Positions 59,293-64,000 of a stretch of DNA of 64,000 nt are shown piece by piece (the first letter of the stretch is position 1; each line of letters opens with the position of its first letter). Under the pieces are notes generated by a model. The model was given only the letters and a program-made list of their open reading frames with translations. It was not told the origin of the DNA and ran no database searches. The DNA is from Lewinella sp. IMCC34183 (GTDB lineage Bacteria > Bacteroidota > Bacteroidia > Chitinophagales > Saprospiraceae), in NCBI RefSeq assembly GCF_003390915.1, contig NZ_QMEM01000001.1, forward strand, positions 62,001-126,000, read 5' to 3'. The translations under genes and the position numbers were made by a program.

Positions 59293-61011
59293 ATGCTTAA
59301 GTACCTTCTGCTCACCGCCCTGCTCGCCCTGTACGGGTGCAGCTCCGACCCACTGGTCGTTGAGACCTCCGACACCGACGAAACCGCTACCTCCGACGGT
59401 CTGGCGTCGCTGGATATGGCCGACGACGCCGCCGATTGGACTACGGAGGACGGTGTTCTGACGGCGACGGCACCCGCATCCCTTACCCTGCTTCCTACCC
59501 ACGGCGCACTGACGGTTGCCTTCAGTTTCCGCACGGACGCTGACACCCGGGCCACGCTGATGCTCGGCGGGGAGCATGCCCTCACGCTACCCGCCCTCGA
59601 TCTGGATACCATGGCCGTGAAGCGCACTACGGTTGACGTCACCCCCGGCGTGTGGCAGAACCTGGAGATCGCCTACCTGCCGGCCGACGGTACCGACCCG
59701 CCGCTGCTGGTAGCGGCTTACCTGAACAACAACCTGGTCTACTACCAGCAGCCCCTGTCCGTAACGGGCGGCGCCGCTGAGGGACCGCTCACCCTCGACC
59801 TCGAGGCGGGCAGCCTGTCGCTGACCAACGTGCGTACCCTGGACCGGGCGGGCCGATCCTCGACCCTGGCCAGCAACGGAGACGTGGAGCTGAACCTGCC
59901 CCTGATCCGCTACGCCTACTACGATATCGAGGGATCACCGAAGGACGTTATCGACTTCGACGGACGCACTCCCGCCAAGGAGGGCTACATCTCCCGCTTC
60001 GACATCGACGCCATCCGCGAAGCTCGGACCGCCTACGCCATTAACTTTACTTCCGATCTCGACATCCCCAAGGCCGGCGAGTATACCTTCCGCCTGCGCT
60101 CCTCGGCCATTTCCCGGCTCTACCTCGACGACGAGCTGGTCGTGGACATGGGGGCCGGTCACGAGGGCATCGAGCGCCGCGAAACCGTTTCCCTGGGCGA
60201 GGGCAGCCACCGCTTACGCCTGACCTACTACCAGACCGGTAGCTGGAACTGGCTCAAGCTACAGGCCGGTCCGGCCGGACAGGAAGAGCTGCCCAGCCTG
60301 AACGACATCCCCGAGGACCGCGCGGTAGCCGTACTCAACAGCGGCGATCCGGAGCCCGTGGAAATGGACGACCGCCCTTACCTGCTCCGCAGTTTCCTGA
60401 ATTTCCCCCCGAGCCGCATCTATGACTACACCGATAAGCGTACGCACGTGATCAGCGTAGGCGAAAGCGATGGTCCCCACTACAGCTATGACTTGCGCAA
60501 CGGCAGCCTGCTGCAGGTCTGGCGTGGCCCCTTTGCCGACGTCAGCCAGATGTGGGTGGAACGCGGGGAACCGCAGGTGATGCAGGCGCTTGGACCTGTC
60601 GTGGCCTTCGACGGGCGCCCCCAGTGGAGCGATGCCACCGACCGCTGGCCACAGGAGAACGAAGGTTTCCGTCACCTCCGCTACGAGCTCGACGACGCCG
60701 GCCGCCCGACCTTCTACTTCGGAACCGAGGAGGGTGGGGAGCTTTCCGATCGGGTGGTCCCCACGGCCGGCGGCCTGCAGCGTACCCTCACCAACCGTAC
60801 GGAGGGCGAAACGTTATACACCACCGTGGTGGCCGCCTCGGCCATCCGCGAGACCGGCCCGGGCACCTTCGAGCTGGTCGATCCCGGCCTCAACGTCCAC
60901 GTCGACGAGCTGGCCACCGGCGGGCTGCGCCTCCTGCGGGGGCAGGGCGTACAGCGCCTGGTGGCCGAGCTGCCGCCCGGTGAGCACCTGACCTACTCGT
61001 TCGACTGGTAA
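59293..61011 (+). CDS. PA14-domain lipoprotein
   Basis: 572 aa. Lipobox LALYGCSSD. Residues ~45-180 form a beta-sandwich resembling a LamG/3-keto-disaccharide-hydrolase fold (LTVAFSFRTDADTRATLML). Residues ~215-330 form a PA14 domain (GYISRFDIDAIREARTAY, FTFRLRSSAISRLYLDDELV, WNWLKLQAGP). The C-terminal ~230 residues (LRNGSLLQVWRGPFADVSQMW) have no named family. PA14 binds carbohydrate. The gene is followed at once by the propeller-cupredoxin gene; the stop TAA overlaps a possible start (TAATG), so they form an operon. Probably a surface sugar-binding partner of that enzyme. Confidence 0.85.
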   Translation: MLKYLLLTALLALYGCSSDPLVVETSDTDETATSDGLASLDMADDAADWTTEDGVLTATAPASLTLLPTHGALTVAFSFRTDADTRATLMLGGEHALTLPALDLDTMAVKRTTVDVTPGVWQNLEIAYLPADGTDPPLLVAAYLNNNLVYYQQPLSVTGGAAEGPLTLDLEAGSLSLTNVRTLDRAGRSSTLASNGDVELNLPLIRYAYYDIEGSPKDVIDFDGRTPAKEGYISRFDIDAIREARTAYAINFTSDLDIPKAGEYTFRLRSSAISRLYLDDELVVDMGAGHEGIERRETVSLGEGSHRLRLTYYQTGSWNWLKLQAGPAGQEELPSLNDIPEDRAVAVLNSGDPEPVEMDDRPYLLRSFLNFPPSRIYDYTDKRTHVISVGESDGPHYSYDLRNGSLLQVWRGPFADVSQMWVERGEPQVMQALGPVVAFDGRPQWSDATDRWPQENEGFRHLRYELDDAGRPTFYFGTEEGGELSDRVVPTAGGLQRTLTNRTEGETLYTTVVAASAIRETGPGTFELVDPGLNVHVDELATGGLRLLRGQGVQRLVAELPPGEHLTYSFDW

Positions 61012-61055
61012 TGACCGCTACCCACTTTCGTTTTCATATCGCAAACGACGCCCCT

Positions 61056-62978
61056 ATGCGCTTCCTTTATTTCCTATTCCTGCTGTTGTTTACCCTTGCC
61101 CTGCCGGCCCAGGATGAGGCGGACTATTACGTCCTGGAATCCATTGACATACCGGAGGACATCAAACTGGAAGTCGGGGGCATGGACTTCCTGCCCGACG
61201 GCGACCTGGCCGTCACGACGCGCCGCGGTGAAGTATGGATGATCACCGACCCTACCGGCACGCCGGCGTACAAGCTATTCGCACGGGGCCTGCACGAACC
61301 GCTGGGACTGTCGTACCACGACGGTGCTATCTACGTGGCCCAGCGCGGGGAAGTTACGCGGCTGGTGGACCGCAACGACGACGGCACCGCCGACGTATAC
61401 GAAACCGTATACGACATGCCACTGACGGGCAACTACCACGAGTACCACTACGGTCCGCTGTTCATGAAGGACGGCACCTTCCTGACCACCCGCAACGTGG
61501 GCTGGGAAGGACAGGGCGTAAGTAAATCCCCCTTCCGGGGCTGGATGATGCAGTACGACCCAAAATCCAGGGAACTTATTCCCTTCGCCGCCGGGATGCG
61601 GAGCCCCGCCGGCTTCGGTACCAACCTGGAGGGCGACATCTTCATGGCCGAAAACCAGGGCGACTGGATCGGTTCGGGACGGATCACCCATTTGGAAAAG
61701 GGGGACTTTGCCGGCCACCCCGCGAGTTTGCGGTGGGCGGGGGAGCCTGGTTCGGAGGTGAACCTCAAGGAGACCGACCTCAACGACGACTTTAAAACCA
61801 TGTACAACGCCCGCAAGGAACTGGGCAACGTCAAGCTGCCCGCCGTCTGGTTCCCCCACGGCATCCTGGGGATCTCGACGGCGGCCGTGATCGCCGACCG
61901 GACGGAAGGAGCCTTCGGTCCCTTCGCCGGCCAGTTGCTGGTGAGCGACCAGGGCCAAAGCAAGATCATGCGGGTTGCGCTGGAGAAAGTAGATGGCGAA
62001 TACCAGGGCGTCGTATTCCCCTTCCGGGAGGGCTTCAGCAGCGGACTGCTGCGCCTGAACTGGGGACCCGACAACGCCCTGTACGCAGGACAGACGGCCC
62101 GCGGCTGGGCCGCGACGGGGGGCAAGGAATTCGCGCTCGAGCGCCTGCAATGGACGGGGGCTACTCCCTTCGAAATGTATAGCGTGCGGGCCACGGAAAC
62201 CGGCTTCGACGTCGAGTTCACCAAGCCAATCGCTCCCGGCAGCGTACGTTCCAGCAGCTTCGCCATCCAGAACTTTACCTACCTCTACCACCACAACTAC
62301 GGCAGCCCCGTAGTGGACATCAAGTCCAACGCCGTGACTTCGGCCGAGCTCCAGCCCGACGGAAAGACAGTGCGCATCGACATCGAGGGTTTCCGGCCGG
62401 GCTACATCTACGAGCTGAAGGTCAATGGCCTGCAGAGTGGCGACGGTACCCCGCTCCTGCACGACTTTGGCTATTACACCCTCAACGCTATCCCCGGGGG
62501 CGGTGGCGCTACGGAAGAACAGCAACAGGACCTGGCCGGCGAAGAATCCGCGGCCAAGCGACCTACCGAGATGCCCGCCGACTGGGGCGGCAGCTTTGAC
62601 GAGGAGATCGTCCTCGAGTCGGCCCTCGGCATGAAATACAAACAGCAGTACCTGACGACCACGCCCGGCGCCAAGATCAAGTTTACCTTCCGGAACCCGG
62701 ATGATATGGAGCACAACTTCGTGCTGACCAGCGGCAAGTTCGGCGATCGCGTCGGACTGGCCGCGCTGGACCTCGGACTGCAGGGCGCCGCCAAGGACTA
62801 CATCCCCGATATGCCGGAGGTACTGGTTCACACCGAGCTCGTTGCGCCGGAGACCGAGGATACCATTTACTTCACCGCTCCCACCAAACCCGGAACCTAC
62901 GAGTACGTCTGTACCGTACCGGGGCACTACAAGGTGATGCGGGGCGTACTGGTAGTGAAGGGAGCTCCGTCGCGGTAG
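61056..62978 (+). CDS. Secreted beta-propeller (PQQ-type sugar dehydrogenase-like) fused to a type-1 copper domain
   Basis: 640 aa from the ATG at 61056, where the signal peptide FLYFLFLLLFTLALPAQ begins; ATG 61011 overlaps the previous stop and would add 15 residues. Residues ~25-400 form a six-bladed propeller like glucose/sorbosone dehydrogenases (GGMDFLPDGDLAVTTRRGEV; RSPAGFGTNLEGDIFMAENQ). Residues ~545-640 are a cupredoxin: DMEHNFVLT (His), YVCTVPGHYKVM (Cys, His, Met ligands). So one chain holds an oxidoreductase-like domain and an electron carrier. Cofactor and electron acceptor are not shown by sequence. Confidence 0.88.
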   Translation: MRFLYFLFLLLFTLALPAQDEADYYVLESIDIPEDIKLEVGGMDFLPDGDLAVTTRRGEVWMITDPTGTPAYKLFARGLHEPLGLSYHDGAIYVAQRGEVTRLVDRNDDGTADVYETVYDMPLTGNYHEYHYGPLFMKDGTFLTTRNVGWEGQGVSKSPFRGWMMQYDPKSRELIPFAAGMRSPAGFGTNLEGDIFMAENQGDWIGSGRITHLEKGDFAGHPASLRWAGEPGSEVNLKETDLNDDFKTMYNARKELGNVKLPAVWFPHGILGISTAAVIADRTEGAFGPFAGQLLVSDQGQSKIMRVALEKVDGEYQGVVFPFREGFSSGLLRLNWGPDNALYAGQTARGWAATGGKEFALERLQWTGATPFEMYSVRATETGFDVEFTKPIAPGSVRSSSFAIQNFTYLYHHNYGSPVVDIKSNAVTSAELQPDGKTVRIDIEGFRPGYIYELKVNGLQSGDGTPLLHDFGYYTLNAIPGGGGATEEQQQDLAGEESAAKRPTEMPADWGGSFDEEIVLESALGMKYKQQYLTTTPGAKIKFTFRNPDDMEHNFVLTSGKFGDRVGLAALDLGLQGAAKDYIPDMPEVLVHTELVAPETEDTIYFTAPTKPGTYEYVCTVPGHYKVMRGVLVVKGAPSR

Positions 62979-62985
62979 GCCGCGC

Positions 62986-64000
62986 TTAGCGCAGCCCCAC
63001 CATAACGCTGACGGCGTTGCCGCCGAATCCCGTAGCGTTGACCATGACCCGGCGCGGTGTTCGGGTAGCCGGCGCGTCGAGGTAGGGCGGCAGGTACACC
63101 TTTCCCGTACGAAGCATTTCGAGCGCGTCGGCCAGGGCCAGCGGACCGCTGGCTCCGAAGGTGTGGCCCGTCGCCCACTTCAGCGAGGTGACCAGCGGGA
63201 GGCTATGACCGAAGACCGCGCGAATCGCCGTCCGCTCGGCGGCGTCGCCGCGGGCGGTCCCGGGAGCGTGGGCGATGACCACGTCGGGGTCGCTACCCGC
63301 CATCGTGCGGGCTTGGCGCATAGCCGCCTGCAGGGCGTCGCCGTCGGGGCTGATGCCGGTGGCGCTACCGGCCCGTTCCCGGGCGGCGCCAATCCCCAGC
63401 AACTCGCAGGCGTGTCCGTCGTGCAGGGCTTCCACCGCGAGAAAGGCGGCCCCCTCGCCGAGGACCATCCCCGACGGCGGGTGCGCGAGCGGACGGCAGG
63501 CCGGCAGGGTAGGGGGCGGCATGGCCGCGTAGACGCGTAGCGCTTCCATCTGCCGCAAGGTGTAGGCAGTCAGGGGGGCTTCCGCGCCGCCGACCAGTAC
63601 CCGGCCGGCGAAACCGGCCGACAGCAGGGCCATGCCGTGCTGGAGAGCGTGCAATCCGCTGGAGCAAGTCACGCTCAGTCCCGCGGTCGGCGATGTCGTA
63701 CCGAAATAGTCGCCCACCGCGAAGGCAAGGCTTCCGAGTGTTGTCCGGGGGGAAGTGCGTACCGGCAATCCTTCGCCACTAAGGTGGCGCGCGTGGGTGG
63801 CTTCCCAGCTGACCGTCGGACCGCGCGAGCAGCCCACGAGAACGGTAAAGTTCTCCGCCTCCCATCCGGCCCCCGCTACGGCCTGTCGGGCCGCGTGCAG
63901 CGCCAGCAGTCCCGCCCGGTCGATTTCCCGGTCGTCCGCAAACGCGGAGAGGGCAGGTACTTCGGGCAGGGCGGCCACCGGATACACCGGAAGCCCGGTT
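62986..64000 (-). CDS. Beta-ketoacyl synthase family protein, 5' partial
   Basis: At least 338 residues; the frame is open past the right edge (GTG 63987 is internal or an unproven start, with Leu-Pro codons before it). Catalytic Cys in LSVTCSSGLHAL, His in VIAHAPGT and KWATGHTFGASG: the Cys-His-His set of elongating ketosynthases. Short N-terminal region and wording such as LVGCSRGPTVSWEATHARH match KS proteins of aryl-polyene/flexirubin clusters in Bacteroidota, but the cluster itself lies outside. It would condense malonyl-ACP with an acyl primer. Convergent with the propeller-cupredoxin gene, 7 nt apart. Confidence 0.87.
   Translation of the reverse strand, partial: TGLPVYPVAALPEVPALSAFADDREIDRAGLLALHAARQAVAGAGWEAENFTVLVGCSRGPTVSWEATHARHLSGEGLPVRTSPRTTLGSLAFAVGDYFGTTSPTAGLSVTCSSGLHALQHGMALLSAGFAGRVLVGGAEAPLTAYTLRQMEALRVYAAMPPPTLPACRPLAHPPSGMVLGEGAAFLAVEALHDGHACELLGIGAARERAGSATGISPDGDALQAAMRQARTMAGSDPDVVIAHAPGTARGDAAERTAIRAVFGHSLPLVTSLKWATGHTFGASGPLALADALEMLRTGKVYLPPYLDAPATRTPRRVMVNATGFGGNAVSVMVGLR

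Noticed and set aside
61275-62927. A 550-codon open frame on the minus strand.
   Set aside because: It is antisense to the propeller-cupredoxin gene; its translation shows no motif and the plus-strand product has a signal peptide and copper ligands.
1-64000. CRISPR arrays, IS elements, prophage or tRNA-linked islands.
   Set aside because: No regularly spaced repeats, transposase motifs, phage structural genes or tRNA sequences were seen in any intergenic region.

Overview
The window looks like a stretch of chromosome from a high-GC member of the Bacteroidota, most likely a Saprospiria/Lewinella-type marine bacterium. The reasons are: type IX secretion (T9SS) C-terminal sorting domains on two tandem secreted proteins; a PorP/SprF-family outer-membrane protein; the Bacteroidota -7 promoter element TAnnTTTG in front of many genes, with almost no Shine-Dalgarno sites; a Mrp ATPase without the usual CPxC motif; the DUF1573-yajC-ybbR gene order; and many lipoproteins and signal peptides typical of the phylum. 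The genus-level guess is inference from GC content and gene style. No tRNA, rRNA, IS element, prophage or CRISPR array was seen, and coding density is high.

Layout. 1-2.2 kb: end of a double DUF1080 (3-keto-disaccharide hydrolase type) gene and a Tat-exported Gfo/Idh/MocA oxidoreductase, a sugar-catabolic pair. 2.2-11.2 kb, plus strand: a RibF-glycosyltransferase fusion, ilvC, glpD, a small membrane protein, mutS2 and mrp. 11.2-16.4 kb, minus strand: futalosine hydrolase overlapping an AddA-like helicase, then ilvA. 16.5-18.1 kb: a PfkB sugar kinase and rimM. 18.1-24.4 kb, minus strand: two tandem T9SS cargo paralogues, riboflavin synthase, a GH31 glucosidase and a DUF547 lipoprotein. 24.35-25.29 kb: a 0.94-kb gene-free, partly AT-rich region with three intrinsic terminators, a near-consensus minus-strand promoter and a duplicated G-rich module; it probably encodes one or two small RNAs. 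25.3-32.8 kb: macrodomain, thioredoxin-like protein, PorP/SprF, a degenerate NlpC/P60 protein, a fused trehalose-6-phosphate synthase/phosphatase coupled to an SDR, and arginine decarboxylase. 32.9-41.4 kb: acyl-CoA dehydrogenase, two tandem beta-propeller lipoproteins, a VOC-fold lipoprotein, OsmC, an S24/LexA-type regulator and a membrane-anchored EEP phosphodiesterase. 41.5-52.9 kb: a secreted dikinase-like protein with the domain order of plant glucan water dikinase, a deoxynucleoside kinase, dihydroorotase, shikimate kinase with a secreted subtilase, DUF1573-yajC-ybbR, and a secreted MORN/caspase/EF-hand protein. 53.3-64 kb: an M14 peptidase, DUF2490, MBL-fold and other lipoproteins, a sugar-isomerase-like protein, a PA14 lipoprotein next to a propeller-cupredoxin fusion, and a truncated ketoacyl synthase.

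How the genes fit together. Most of the window is housekeeping (riboflavin/FAD, branched-chain amino acids, menaquinone, pyrimidine, shikimate, DNA repair) mixed with surface and periplasmic functions of a polysaccharide- or protein-degrading heterotroph. The least ordinary items are the RibF-GT2 fusion, the exported dikinase, the catalytically dead NlpC/P60 protein, the helicase with a decayed nuclease domain, the MORN-caspase-EF-hand protein, and the duplicated small-RNA-like cassette at 24.4-25.2 kb. At least ten genes have the -7 box only 4-7 nt before the start codon, which predicts leaderless mRNAs.
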